In this document: one piece after another, positions 44,179-52,751 of the stretch
How positions within the stretch are numbered: position 1 is the first letter of the stretch
How the letters are laid out: each line of letters begins with the position of its first letter
Source of the DNA: Paraburkholderia nodosa
GTDB taxonomy: Bacteria > Pseudomonadota > Gammaproteobacteria > Burkholderiales > Burkholderiaceae
DNA length: 64,000 bases
Direction of reading: 5' to 3'
Assembly (NCBI RefSeq): GCF_001718195.1
Contig: NZ_MCNV01000017.1
Span: 62,001-126,000 of the forward strand
The notes under the pieces: generated by a model
The model's database searches: none
What the model was told of the DNA's origin: nothing
Seen by the model: the letters and a program-made list of their open reading frames with translations, nothing else
Position numbers and translations under genes: made by a program

Positions 44179-44790
44179 TCAACGAAGCGGCGAGTCGACA
44201 GTTGGAATCCAGATCGTGGAAGTCGCTTCGTAAAATTGCTCCGGCCCGCCCTTCGGCGGCCAGATGCCGTCGGCATACGATTTTGCGCGAATCGCGATGC
44301 GCTCATCGAGGCTGTTCCAGGGCCAGATATGCGTGATGCGCGGCGCGCCATCGAGCGCATACATGTTGAGCGTCAGCGGCGACCGTTTTGAGCGCTCGGG
44401 CATCGCCGCCTCCCAAGCCTCGATGGTCGGCGTCAGTCCGCCTGGCTTGAGCCAATAGGTGCGGAACTCGTAGTACTTGCCGAAGACTCCCGGCTCAACG
44501 GCCGGGAGAAACGGAAAACCGGCGTAGCTCTCGCTCTCGAATATACAGGCACTGCTGGCGGCCCCGAACGGATCGGGATGGTGCAACTCGCGGTGGCGTT
44601 CGCGCGCCAGTTCTTCCGCATCGGCGAAGCCGCGCAGAACGCGCACGCTTCCGAGCCGGCCGTTTTCCGAGGTCCAGATCCCGAGCCTGCGCCCCATGGC
44701 AACCGGACGATCGAGCCACGTCTGCGCATTCGCGATCACCTGGGGGAGCTTCAGAATGTGGGACGACAGCGTAGTTAGTTCGTAATGCAT
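44179..44790 (-). CDS. NIPSNAP-family protein
   Basis: 203 residues made of two related ferredoxin-like halves. The first opens MHYELTTLSSHI, the second KYYEFRTYWLKPGGLTPTIEAWEAAMPERSK, matching the NIPSNAP motif Y-E-L-R-x-Y-x-x-x-P-G. W-P-W-N-S-L-D-E-R occurs near the end of the second. Role unknown; relatives sit beside oxidoreductase or lyase genes. AGGAG lies 8 bases before the ATG. It is divergent from a LysR gene 116 bases away that is likely to control it. Confidence 0.8.
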   Translation of the reverse strand: MHYELTTLSSHILKLPQVIANAQTWLDRPVAMGRRLGIWTSENGRLGSVRVLRGFADAEELARERHRELHHPDPFGAASSACIFESESYAGFPFLPAVEPGVFGKYYEFRTYWLKPGGLTPTIEAWEAAMPERSKRSPLTLNMYALDGAPRITHIWPWNSLDERIAIRAKSYADGIWPPKGGPEQFYEATSTIWIPTVDSPLR

Positions 44791-44906
44791 AGCGAATCTC
44801 CTGAGTCCATGAACGCCCCTTCGGACGTCCTTGACGGACGAGATTAGACTGGTCCCATTCGGAAGAGAATTCCCTCTTTTCTCACACACTCTGTCGGAAA
44901 ATCGCC

Positions 44907-45773
44907 ATGTTCGACTGGCAGGATCTACGTTATTTTGTCGTGCTCGCGCGCGTGGGGACGCTTTCCGGTGCCGCAGGCGCGCTGTCGGTCGAACATGCGA
45001 CCATCGGCCGGCGTGTCGCGTCGCTGGAAGCGGCACTCGGGTTGAAGCTGGTATATCGGTTGCCTCGCAGCGTTCGCCTGACCGAGGACGGCAAGGCCAT
45101 CGCCGCACTGGCCGCGCCGATGGCCGAAGGCGCGCTGGCGATCGAGGCTTATGCGTTGCGTGCTTCCGCCTCGTTGTCCGGGACGATACGCATCAGCGTG
45201 CCGCCCACTCTCGGCAGCCATTGCATCGCACTGCACATGCGCGGGTTCCGCGAAGCCAACCCAACGGTGAAGATCGTCATGGAAGGCGCCGCCGGCATCG
45301 CGCCACTGGATCGCGGTGTCGCCGACATTGCCATCCGGATGGTCGAGCCCAGGGAGGCCAGTCTGGTCACGCGGCGGATCGGGGCGATCCGCTTCGGCTT
45401 GTATGCCAGCCATGATTACGCCACGCGCTCCGCGGCACAATGGGAGTTCATCGCCAATGACGCATCACTGGACCATGTGAGTCATCAACGCTGGCTGCGC
45501 GCCTATCTCGAAGGGCGGCCCATCGTATTCGAAACAGGCGATGTGATCGGCCAGCAGGCGGCGGCTCGAAACGGTGTCGGCGTCGCGCTCCTGCCGACGA
45601 TGATCGGCGATGGCGACACGGCACTGGTCAGGGTCGGCGGAAAAGCAGCGCCGCCGGAAACACCGCTTTGGCTCGTGACCTATCCCGACCTCCGTCGCAC
45701 GCCGGCCGTCAAGGCCGTCATGGCGTTTCTGGTGGAATGTGTTAGCCGCGAACCGCATTTTGCAGATTCCTGA
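44907..45773 (+). CDS. LysR-family transcriptional regulator
   Basis: 288 residues. Winged helix-turn-helix: WQDLRYFVVLARVGTLSGAAGALSVEHATIGRRVASLEAALGLKLVYR; then a LysR substrate domain with RISVPPTLGSHCIALHM and a region of about 200 residues. H-A-T-I-G-R-R is typical of the GcvA/CrgA-like branch that has a W-x-D-L-R-Y-F-V start. It is divergent from the NIPSNAP gene. No standard ribosome site precedes its ATG. Confidence 0.88.
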   Translation: MFDWQDLRYFVVLARVGTLSGAAGALSVEHATIGRRVASLEAALGLKLVYRLPRSVRLTEDGKAIAALAAPMAEGALAIEAYALRASASLSGTIRISVPPTLGSHCIALHMRGFREANPTVKIVMEGAAGIAPLDRGVADIAIRMVEPREASLVTRRIGAIRFGLYASHDYATRSAAQWEFIANDASLDHVSHQRWLRAYLEGRPIVFETGDVIGQQAAARNGVGVALLPTMIGDGDTALVRVGGKAAPPETPLWLVTYPDLRRTPAVKAVMAFLVECVSREPHFADS

Positions 45774-45792
45774 ACCTCCTGCCGAATCGACG

Positions 45793-46158
45793 TCACTGAC
45801 CTTCCCTTCTGTCGTAGGCATTCTGAGCCTGCTCGATTTCGTCCAGATGCTTGATCGACCAATCATATACGGCGCCGAACGGAACTTGCAGCGTGCGCCC
45901 CAATTCGGTAATCGAATATTCGACCGCCACCGGCGAAGCATTGATCACTTCGCGCGCAATCAGACCATTGCGCTCGAGACGCCTCAGGGCCTGCGTGAGC
46001 GCCTTGTGTGTGATGCCTTCCAGGCGCCGCTTGATTTCATTGAACCGTGTCGGCTTCTCCGTGAGCAGCGTAAGCACCGACCACTTGTTGGCCACCTGAT
46101 CGAAAAACGAACGCGCGGCACAGTCCGCAAAGAATACGGCGTCAACCTCGCAAGCCAT
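45793..46158 (-). CDS. HxlR-family transcriptional regulator
   Basis: 121 residues. The winged helix has NKWSVLTLLTEKPTRFNEIKRRLEGITHKALTQALRRLERNGLI, the HxlR signature (K-W-x-x-x-I-L, R-F-x-E-L-x-R-x-x-x-G-I-S). Two cysteines (residues 3 and 13) near the N-terminus could sense thiol stress as in YodB or HypR. GGAGG lies 8 bases before the ATG. A dyad directly upstream is a likely autoregulatory site, and the divergent hydrolase is the probable target. Confidence 0.92.
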   Translation of the reverse strand: MACEVDAVFFADCAARSFFDQVANKWSVLTLLTEKPTRFNEIKRRLEGITHKALTQALRRLERNGLIAREVINASPVAVEYSITELGRTLQVPFGAVYDWSIKHLDEIEQAQNAYDRREGQ

Positions 46159-46179
46159 GCAGATATCCTCCTGTATATC

Positions 46180-46199
46180 TACGCACTTCGTGGTGCGTA
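46180..46199. promoter_or_regulatory. HxlR operator candidate
   Basis: TACGCAC-N6-GTGCGTA: two perfect 7-bp arms in a 20-bp dyad, 22 bases before the HxlR start and about 98 bases before the hydrolase start. HxlR proteins bind dyads of the form TACT-N6-AGTA, so the type and place fit. Confidence 0.65.
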
Positions 46200-46297
46200 A
46201 TTGACCGTAGATCTCCAACGTATACCATGAGTATCACGCAAATTGCCTCGGGCCCTGAGTCTGAATGGCTTCGCTCGATCACCACGGAGAATACAGA

Positions 46298-47140
46298 ATG
46301 GAAGCAGATCCAGGCAGTTCAACATTACTCGACGTAGCCGATTTCGCCACTCCAACGGACGTCTCCATAGCACGACTTTCTGTATCAGATCGCGGCACTG
46401 GGAAGAACGTGATGTTCTTGCACGGCTGGACCTGCGATTCGCAGGATTGGAGTGCGCAATTACCCGTCTTCGCGAGCAGGTATCACGTCGTCGCCGTCGA
46501 CCTGCGCGGACACGGCGCGTCCGAGGTCCCGCCGTCCGGCGCGTATTCGCCGAAGGACTATGTAGCCGACATCGAGGCGCTGATTGCGACGCGCTACCCG
46601 AACGAGAGCTTCATCGTCGTGGGACATTCGATGGGCGGCCAGATCGCAGCCCGTCTCGCGGCACGCCGGCCCGATCTGGTCAGCGCCGTCGTCTCCGTCG
46701 ACGGGGCTCTCGGGTTTTCAAGCGAGGCCGCTGAGGTCTTCGAGAAAACTGCGCGTGAATTGAACACAGGCGATCCTCGCGCGGTCGTCGCCGCGTTGTT
46801 CGAGCACGTCTACGGGCCCGCGACCGATCCGGCTCACAAGCGTCGGCACGCGAGCCGGCTGCAAGCCATGCCGCTGCACGTCATACGCGAATCCTACGCC
46901 CCTTTGTTCTTTGGCGACGATCAGACAGGCATTGGAGACGCGAGCGCGCGATTCTGCGCGGGCTTGCAGATCCCCTTCTATCACCTGTGTATCGACCCAG
47001 TCCAGGCCGACAGGATGCGGCCGTGGTTCTCGCACCCAAAATCGAAAGTGCAAGCATGGTCCAATGCGGGTCACTGGATCATGCAGGACCGCCCCGATGA
47101 CGTGAACGCCGCCGTGGCTTCATGGATCGATTCGCTTTAG
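46298..47140 (+). CDS. Alpha/beta hydrolase (non-heme haloperoxidase/esterase type)
   Basis: 280 residues. The oxyanion region is FLHGWTCDSQDW, with AVDLRGHGAS, nucleophile Ser in GHSMGG and catalytic His in SNAGHWIMQD. This is the arylesterase/chloroperoxidase class; the substrate is unknown. The ATG lies after CGGAGAATACAGA; an ATG 33 bases upstream lacks a ribosome site. It is divergent from and probably controlled by the HxlR regulator, as with many thiol- or quinone-stress genes. Confidence 0.85.
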   Translation: MEADPGSSTLLDVADFATPTDVSIARLSVSDRGTGKNVMFLHGWTCDSQDWSAQLPVFASRYHVVAVDLRGHGASEVPPSGAYSPKDYVADIEALIATRYPNESFIVVGHSMGGQIAARLAARRPDLVSAVVSVDGALGFSSEAAEVFEKTARELNTGDPRAVVAALFEHVYGPATDPAHKRRHASRLQAMPLHVIRESYAPLFFGDDQTGIGDASARFCAGLQIPFYHLCIDPVQADRMRPWFSHPKSKVQAWSNAGHWIMQDRPDDVNAAVASWIDSL

Positions 47141-47237
47141 CCGGTCGCCATTGGTTTTCGCCAGGGGCACACCGCTTCGGCATGATCCCGGTTATCGGGA
47201 TGAGCGCCGTCGCGACACGATGGCGAGCAAGATCGGT

Positions 47238-47876
47238 TTACCTTGACCCGGGCACCCGCTGCCCCGGCAGGAAGCCGCCATCGAAGCCAGAAAGCGCAGG
47301 AAAGCCGGTCGATTTACTGGGCGCGGCAAGGCCGCCGGCATTGCTCTGCGTGGTTCGCAGGCCGGGGGCCAGAAACAGGAACTTCCAGCCGTCGTAGGTC
47401 TGCGCCCCCTCGAAATCCTCGTACTGCCGCGGAAATCCGGCGCGCTTGATCGTGGCCTCGTCTGAGCGGCTGAAGACCCCGTAGAAGCGATCGCCCTGCA
47501 GCATGGGCACCCAGTCGTTCTTGCCCGTGACCGGATCCGGATAGGCAAAGCGCAGATGATGCAAGGGCTTGGGAAATCGTCGGTCGTCGAGCAGTTCGTC
47601 GACCGATGCGGGATAAGCCCGGCCGACGCGGTAATACCTCAGAATCGCGAGCCGGTACTGGTTGCCGGCGAACAGCAGCTGCTTTTCCTGCTCGCGGCGG
47701 CGTTGCAGCGACCACACGTCGAGCGCCCCCGCCAAGGCAATCGACATCAGCATCAGCGCAATCAGGAGCGTCAGCAGCACCAGCCCGCCCTCACCCGCGG
47801 CACGCGGCCGCGAGCGTCGCCTCACGCGCGCCCTCGCGCGCGAGGCGACACGTGCCGTGCAGGCCGCGCGGATCAT
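47238..47876 (-). CDS. Secretion-system protein with degenerate pseudopilin N-terminus
   Basis: 212 residues. A basic head of about 27 residues and EGGLVLLTLLIALMLMSIALAG form a pilin-like start, but the G-F-T-L-I-E motif and Glu5 are absent, as in GspK-type minor pseudopilins. A helix (SLQRRREQEKQLLFAGNQYRLAI) leads to a polar domain with FPKPLHHLRFAYPDPVTGKNDWV. It is the last gene of the secretion operon and its ATG overlaps the preceding stop by 4 bases. It may cap the pseudopilus tip. Confidence 0.72.
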   Translation of the reverse strand: MIRAACTARVASRARARVRRRSRPRAAGEGGLVLLTLLIALMLMSIALAGALDVWSLQRRREQEKQLLFAGNQYRLAILRYYRVGRAYPASVDELLDDRRFPKPLHHLRFAYPDPVTGKNDWVPMLQGDRFYGVFSRSDEATIKRAGFPRQYEDFEGAQTYDGWKFLFLAPGLRTTQSNAGGLAAPSKSTGFPALSGFDGGFLPGQRVPGSR

Positions 47877-48262
47877 TTTGCGCTCCCCTCTGCGCGCGGT
47901 GGCGCTCCCTGAGGAGCACTTGCCGGCGCCACGTCGTAGACGCCCGGCTTGTTTTCGTCCGGCGAAGCGATTACCGCCCATTTTTCGTCGCCATTGACCG
48001 GATCGACAGGAACGGCGCGCAAGTAATGCTTCGCCACCAGTTCGTCGAGCGTCTCGGGATACTGGCCGTTGTCTCCGTAGTACTGATCGATCGCGTTGCG
48101 CATCACCGCGACGTTCTGCTGCCTGACCTGCTCCTTGCCGCGTTCGATGCTGTGCATGTAGCGCGGCACCGCGATTGTCAGAAGCAGGCCGATGATGGCC
48201 ATTACGACGACGAGTTCGATCAGCGTGAAGCCACGGGCCTTGTGAGTGCGAGCGGGTTTCAT
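47873..48262 (-). CDS. Type II secretion-like pseudopilin (GspG-like)
   Basis: 129 residues. A clear prepilin site, KARG/FTLIELVVVMAIIGLLLTIAVP, with the Glu5 that pairs in pilus assembly, is followed by a helix and the GspG-like QYYGDNGQYPETLDELV and RAVPVDPVNGDEKW, which recall the calcium-binding loop of major pseudopilins. The C-terminal 35 residues are Ala/Pro-rich. It lies 9 bases after the previous pseudopilin gene. Confidence 0.88.
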   Translation of the reverse strand: MKPARTHKARGFTLIELVVVMAIIGLLLTIAVPRYMHSIERGKEQVRQQNVAVMRNAIDQYYGDNGQYPETLDELVAKHYLRAVPVDPVNGDEKWAVIASPDENKPGVYDVAPASAPQGAPPRAEGSAK

Positions 48263-48271
48263 GATGCATCG

Positions 48272-48820
48272 TCACCATTGTTTGTACGGGACGCCGTTAA
48301 TGCCGACGCGATCGGATTTCGACGACACGTCGAACACATCCTTGCCAGCCTGTTCGCTGCTCATGCCCGGATCGCCGCCCGCTGCCTGATCCGGCGGCTC
48401 TCCATAAGACCGCACGCTCCATGTATCCTCGGCAAGCGTGTCCGGGTCGCCGCTAAAGAAAGGATCGCGCGGCACGTGACGCAGGAACATCAGCAGCCCG
48501 CCTTTCGGATCCCTGGCGTTCTTCACACCCGTCACGAGCACGCTCAACGTCGGCGGATAGCCGGATGCTTCGGCATCCTTGTCGATGAGACCGGTATCGC
48601 TCGCCTCCTTGTAGGCGTCGAGCGCGGTACGGATCTCGCGCAATGCGTCGCTTAGCTGCTGCTCCTTCTGACGCTGCACCATCAGCTCCGAAAACGGCAT
48701 GATTGCTAGCGCGAGAATGCCGACGAGCGCGAGCGTGACGACCAGTTCGATCAGCGTAAATCCACGCTGCTCGAACTGGCGTGCGGCGCGCAGGCGCATC
48801 GTTGCCGTTCCGGTAGCCAC
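48272..48820 (-). CDS. Type II secretion-like pseudopilin
   Basis: 182 residues. The prepilin site is FEQRG/FTLIELVVTLALVGILALAIMP, with Glu5. A helix with QRQKEQQLSDALREIRTALDAYKEA is followed by GYPPTLSVLVTGVKNARDPKGG and FLRHVPRDPFFSG. The start may be the GTG used here or an ATG 21 bases downstream. It starts 3 bases after the secretin stop. Confidence 0.85.
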   Translation of the reverse strand: MATGTATMRLRAARQFEQRGFTLIELVVTLALVGILALAIMPFSELMVQRQKEQQLSDALREIRTALDAYKEASDTGLIDKDAEASGYPPTLSVLVTGVKNARDPKGGLLMFLRHVPRDPFFSGDPDTLAEDTWSVRSYGEPPDQAAGGDPGMSSEQAGKDVFDVSSKSDRVGINGVPYKQW

Positions 48821-48823
48821 GGC

Positions 48824-51067
48824 TCAGTACCCACCCTCGACGGGGCGAAGCGGGTTATCGCTCGGCATCGTCCCAGGCGGCATCGTCAGCATCGGCGGCG
48901 GTGCGGGGGGCGCAGGCGCTGCGGGCGGTGGCGGCGCGGCGGCCGCAGCTTCGCCACCCGCCTGCTCCGCGGCCGTTGGTTCGGCCGATGCCGGCGCCGC
49001 GCCCTGGCCGGACTGCGGCGCGGGAGCCGCTTGCGGCGTGGGTGTTCGCGAGAAGCGTCCGCCGTACGGTTCGGGGGGCGGCGTCGTGCGCGGCGGCGGG
49101 GCCATTTGCCCGAACGCGCCGTTCGAAGGCGACGGCAGCGCGGGGTACGCCTCGGCGCCGCCTCGCGACGACGCGCCTCCAACCGTACCGCCGCCGACCA
49201 TGCCCGGCATCGGCTTCACCGCAGGCGCCATGGACGTTGCCGCGTTCGCCACGACGGGGTCCAGCCGGAGCTGATCGGCGTGCACGTTGACATCGGTGCC
49301 CGACCACAACTCCTGCGTATCCGCATCGGCGGCAAGCTGCGGCCGGACGATGTGCGGTGTGATCTGCAACACGATCTCCGTCTTGACGTGGTCGCCCTGG
49401 TGGTTGGAGAACAGCCTCCCCAGCACCGGCAACTGGCCAAGACCGGGCACCTTGTTGGCGTTCCTGCGGTCTTCGTCCGAAATGAGGCCGCCGAGAATCT
49501 GCGTTTCGCCATCGCGCAGGCGCAGACTCGTCGAGGCGCTGCGCGTGCCGATCTGATAGGCGAGCGAATTCAAGCCGTTCGAATTGCTGCTCGAAATCGT
49601 ATTCGTGATGTTGCTGACTTCGAGATTCAGCTGCATGCCGACGTCGCCGTCGCGATAAACCCGTGGCTGCACCTCGAGCTTGATGCCGACATCGAGGTAC
49701 TGAATCATTTGCGTATAAGACGGGCCGCTCGTGCTCGGCGTGCTGGAACTCGAAATCACCGGCACCTTATCGCCGATCATGATGCGCGCCTTCTCGTTGT
49801 TGCGCGTCCTGATACGCGGGCTCGCGAGGAGATTCGCGTCGGTATCGGTGAGCTTGAAGTTCGCCGTGGCCGAGAGGCTGCTGACATTCAGTTCATTGAT
49901 CGTCAGATGATGCAGCAGGCCCCATGTCGTCGCGGTGCTCGGCGTCGACATCGTGAACGAGTTGGGCCAGTCGATACCCAGATCGGTGAGGCGCTCGTGC
50001 GACACTTCCAGCACCTCGACTTCCATCATCACCTCGGGGTCCGGCAAATCCTGCGCGGCGATCATTTCCTCGGCCACCTTGATCGTGTCGGGTGTGCCGC
50101 GAACCGTTACCGTATTCGCACGCTCGTCGATCACGACTTCCTTGACCTTCAGAATGCTCTTGAGCAACTGCTGGATCTGCTTGGCGTCGACGTTCGACAG
50201 CTGGAACGTGCGCACCTTGAGTTCCTGATATTCGAGCTGCTTGGCAGGCGTGGCGGGATAAATGAACAGCGTGTTCGCGTTGAGTTGCTTCTTGTCGAGC
50301 TGGTTCTGCATCAGAATCATGTCGACCGTGTCCTGCACCGACGCGTTCGTCACGAAGATCGTTGTCTTCAGATCGGCGCGGACGTCACGGTCGAAGATCA
50401 CGTTCAATCCCGTGGTGCGCGACAACGCTTCGAACACCATGCGCACGTTCGCGTCGCGAAACTGCAGCGTCACGGGCTTCTGCATGATCGACGAAGCCGC
50501 AAGCTTGTCATCGCGATCCGCGCGCTGCTGGCTGAGTTTGGCGTTGAGTTCAGTCTGCATCTGCTGCGCAAGGGTGTTGGTCGGGTTCTCCACCAGCACG
50601 CGGTGCACCCGCTCGGCCGCCTGCGCATACGCGCCGCGCTTCATCATGCGTTGGGCCTCCTGGAGGATGGCCAGGTCCTTGCGGTCCTGATCGATCTGCA
50701 GGCCGATCTTGCGGATACGCTCATTGGTCGGGTCGATGTCGTACGCCTGGAAGAGATTGCGGATCGCTTCGTCGTACTGATAGTTCTTGCGGTACTGATC
50801 GGCCTGGTCGAGCAGCGTGTTGACCTGGGCGTTGCGCTGGTTCAGATAGTCGACCTTCGCCTGGGCGTCGGTCGGATCGTCATGCACGTTCGGCACGTGC
50901 ATGCAGCCGCTAAAGGCGAGCACGGACACCGCAATGGCAAGCGCGCGTCTTCTCGCGACCTGAATCGCGTCCGGGCGAGGAACAGGGTGCCAGATGACTG
51001 GCGAGAGGCGTCTTGCTGGGCCGCTGCCTGAGTCGCGGCCCGCACCCCGTGTGCGTGAGGTTTTCAT
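48824..51067 (-). CDS. gspD: GspD-like outer-membrane secretin
   Basis: 747 residues. Lipobox FSGC at about residue 55, after an unusually long polar head. A TPR-like helical region follows (about 65-190), then an N-domain (VTLQFRDANVRMVFEALSRTTGLNVIFD), an N1 repeat (RTFQLSNVDAKQIQQLLKSIL) and the secretin core (SSSTPSTSGPSYTQMIQYLDVGIKLEVQPRV, ending VPGLGQLPVLGRLFS and KTEIVLQITPHIVR). The last about 150 residues are an Ala/Pro-rich extension. The core resembles MshL/PilQ as well as GspD. GAGAGGAC lies 7 bases before the ATG and supports this start. Confidence 0.92.
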   Translation of the reverse strand: MKTSRTRGAGRDSGSGPARRLSPVIWHPVPRPDAIQVARRRALAIAVSVLAFSGCMHVPNVHDDPTDAQAKVDYLNQRNAQVNTLLDQADQYRKNYQYDEAIRNLFQAYDIDPTNERIRKIGLQIDQDRKDLAILQEAQRMMKRGAYAQAAERVHRVLVENPTNTLAQQMQTELNAKLSQQRADRDDKLAASSIMQKPVTLQFRDANVRMVFEALSRTTGLNVIFDRDVRADLKTTIFVTNASVQDTVDMILMQNQLDKKQLNANTLFIYPATPAKQLEYQELKVRTFQLSNVDAKQIQQLLKSILKVKEVVIDERANTVTVRGTPDTIKVAEEMIAAQDLPDPEVMMEVEVLEVSHERLTDLGIDWPNSFTMSTPSTATTWGLLHHLTINELNVSSLSATANFKLTDTDANLLASPRIRTRNNEKARIMIGDKVPVISSSSTPSTSGPSYTQMIQYLDVGIKLEVQPRVYRDGDVGMQLNLEVSNITNTISSSNSNGLNSLAYQIGTRSASTSLRLRDGETQILGGLISDEDRRNANKVPGLGQLPVLGRLFSNHQGDHVKTEIVLQITPHIVRPQLAADADTQELWSGTDVNVHADQLRLDPVVANAATSMAPAVKPMPGMVGGGTVGGASSRGGAEAYPALPSPSNGAFGQMAPPPRTTPPPEPYGGRFSRTPTPQAAPAPQSGQGAAPASAEPTAAEQAGGEAAAAAPPPPAAPAPPAPPPMLTMPPGTMPSDNPLRPVEGGY

Positions 51068-51661
51068 TTACTTGTCCTCTCGTGGAATGGCGACCACCTG
51101 TCTTTCGTGCAGCGGCAGATAGGTCAACACGACGTCCGACTCCGACACGGACTCGACGCGGTACTGGTTGTCGATCACGTCGCCCGGCGACACGATCAGC
51201 AACTGGTCTGCGTTGCTGAGAAAGACTTGCGGCTTCGCCGCCTTGGCATCGAGTTGCCCCACGTAGGCGAAAGGCACGGGCGGCGCAGTGGGCGGCGCGG
51301 GCCGCACCGGCGCGGCCGGCACTTCGACGGGCGGCGGCGGAAGCCACGATGACGCCGTGAAGGGATCGTGGGCCGATTCGAGCGAAAGCGGCGCGCGCAA
51401 CGAGACGAGCTTCGCACGGGCCGCCGACGACGCCGACGCCGCAGACGCAGACGCAGTCGCCGCTGCCTTCGCGGCCGCCTCGGTGGCATGCGTATGACGC
51501 CTGGCATCCAGCCTCGCATGCATATCGATGCGACGCTGGCTGTCGAGCGCAACGACCTGCGCCGGCATCTGGCGCGCCGCGACCAGCACGCGATACCCTG
51601 CCCCGGCGGCCGCGATTGCGCAAAACACCAACAGCACACGCATGGGCAGAGCGGGTTTCAT
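51068..51661 (-). CDS. GspC/PilP-like inner-membrane assembly protein
   Basis: 197 residues with one N-terminal helix (MRVLLVFCAIAAAGAGYRVLV), an Ala/Ser-rich stalk (residues about 55-85), a proline-rich linker and a small C-terminal beta domain: PFAYVGQLDAKAAKPQVFLSNADQLLIVSPGDVIDNQYRVESV. That domain is the HR/PilP fold that contacts the secretin N0 domain in type II secretion and type IV pilus systems. Its stop directly abuts the secretin start; its ATG overlaps the upstream gene by 4 bases. Confidence 0.8.
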   Translation of the reverse strand: MKPALPMRVLLVFCAIAAAGAGYRVLVAARQMPAQVVALDSQRRIDMHARLDARRHTHATEAAAKAAATASASAASASSAARAKLVSLRAPLSLESAHDPFTASSWLPPPPVEVPAAPVRPAPPTAPPVPFAYVGQLDAKAAKPQVFLSNADQLLIVSPGDVIDNQYRVESVSESDVVLTYLPLHERQVVAIPREDK

Positions 51662-52224
51662 GGCTGGGCGCTCCGGTAAATCAGTTCGAAGCGCACCCGC
51701 GCATCGAGAATATTGCCGTCCACCGCGGGACGTTCGACATGGATTTCCCGCAGCGCTGCATTCGGCACGTTGTTGAGCACCAACGCGAGAAAATGCCGGA
51801 TTGCGCTGTACTGATCCTTGACGGGCAGCATCACCTGGTAGCGTGTGAAGCGCGCGCCCGCGTCCGTGCTCACCTGATACTCGGCAGACCCGAGTGTCAG
51901 TTTGCTGCCGCGCGCCTGTTCGAAGATGGACGCGATATCATCCGCACTCTGCGAAAAGCGCGGAAACAGTTCGGGCAACGCCTCGAGCGCGACCGCATCG
52001 ACCTGCGCATCGTGCTTGCCGATTGCATGACGCGTCTGGGCCGCCTCGACGACATGGGCCGGTGCCTGCATCTCCTTCGTATCGGCTTCCACGCTGGCAA
52101 TCTCGGCGCACATGAGTACCGCCGCGCCAATCATCAGGATGCCGATCAATCCAGGCAGGCCGAACAGACGCCGCAGCTCGAATCGCAGTGTCAGTAGCCG
52201 GTCGCGCAACGGAGCCGCATTCAT
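51658..52224 (-). CDS. PilO/GspM-like inner-membrane protein
   Basis: 188 residues: one helix at about residues 20-45, then a helical stalk and a ferredoxin-like domain (YQVMLPVKDQYSAIRHFLALVLNNVPNAALREIHVERP). This is the layout of PilO and GspM. It probably pairs with the PilN-like protein next to it. Overlaps of 4 bases with both neighbours. Confidence 0.75.
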   Translation of the reverse strand: MNAAPLRDRLLTLRFELRRLFGLPGLIGILMIGAAVLMCAEIASVEADTKEMQAPAHVVEAAQTRHAIGKHDAQVDAVALEALPELFPRFSQSADDIASIFEQARGSKLTLGSAEYQVSTDAGARFTRYQVMLPVKDQYSAIRHFLALVLNNVPNAALREIHVERPAVDGNILDARVRFELIYRSAQP

Positions 52225-52751
52225 GACTTCCTCCAGACGGCGGTGATCTGGAAACGAACCGGCTTGCCCGGCACGTTGTTCTCCACCAGATGGTCGTTGA
52301 GTACCGCTTCGCGCAGCAACACGCTGGTCTGCAGATACTTCAGATAGGCAATCATCGCGTCGACATTCTTCGCTTCGGCGGTGATACGAATCTGGCTCTG
52401 CGCCGGGTTCTGGTCGATGCCGATCAGCGCGACGTCATGGTCCGGATAATCTTCCACGATCGAAAAGAGGTCCTGCCACGGTACGGTCAGTTCTCGCAGT
52501 ATCGACAGGCTCTGCTTTTCCGCGAGCCTCGCAGCCAGCGTAGGCGGCGGCTTCACCGCGTGCCTTTGCGCGAACGTTCGATGGCGCACGGCGTCGAGCT
52601 GCGCCTGCACGCGATCGCTCTCGGCATAGGCACGCCAAAGCCGCGCGCCGCATCCGAGCAGCAGCAGAACGGCGACACACAGCAGGATCAGGCCGCTCGT
52701 CCCGGTGCGCGCACGCCGTCTGCCGAAGTCGATATCGAGGACCTGGATCAT
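52221..52751 (-). CDS. PilN-like (GspL C-terminal-like) inner-membrane protein
   Basis: 176 residues. Basic head DFGRRRAR, one helix (residues 19-38), a coiled segment and a ferredoxin-like domain (HDVALIGIDQNPAQSQIRITAEAKNVDAMIAYLKYLQTS), as in PilN. In ordinary type II systems this part is joined to the PilM-like part as GspL; here the two are separate genes with a 4-base overlap. Confidence 0.78.
   Translation of the reverse strand: MIQVLDIDFGRRRARTGTSGLILLCVAVLLLLGCGARLWRAYAESDRVQAQLDAVRHRTFAQRHAVKPPPTLAARLAEKQSLSILRELTVPWQDLFSIVEDYPDHDVALIGIDQNPAQSQIRITAEAKNVDAMIAYLKYLQTSVLLREAVLNDHLVENNVPGKPVRFQITAVWRKS

Noticed and set aside
49031..51031. 666-codon open frame antisense to the secretin gene
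   Set aside because: Arises from third-position GC bias opposite gspD; the translated sequence is Arg/His-rich low complexity with no recognisable domain.
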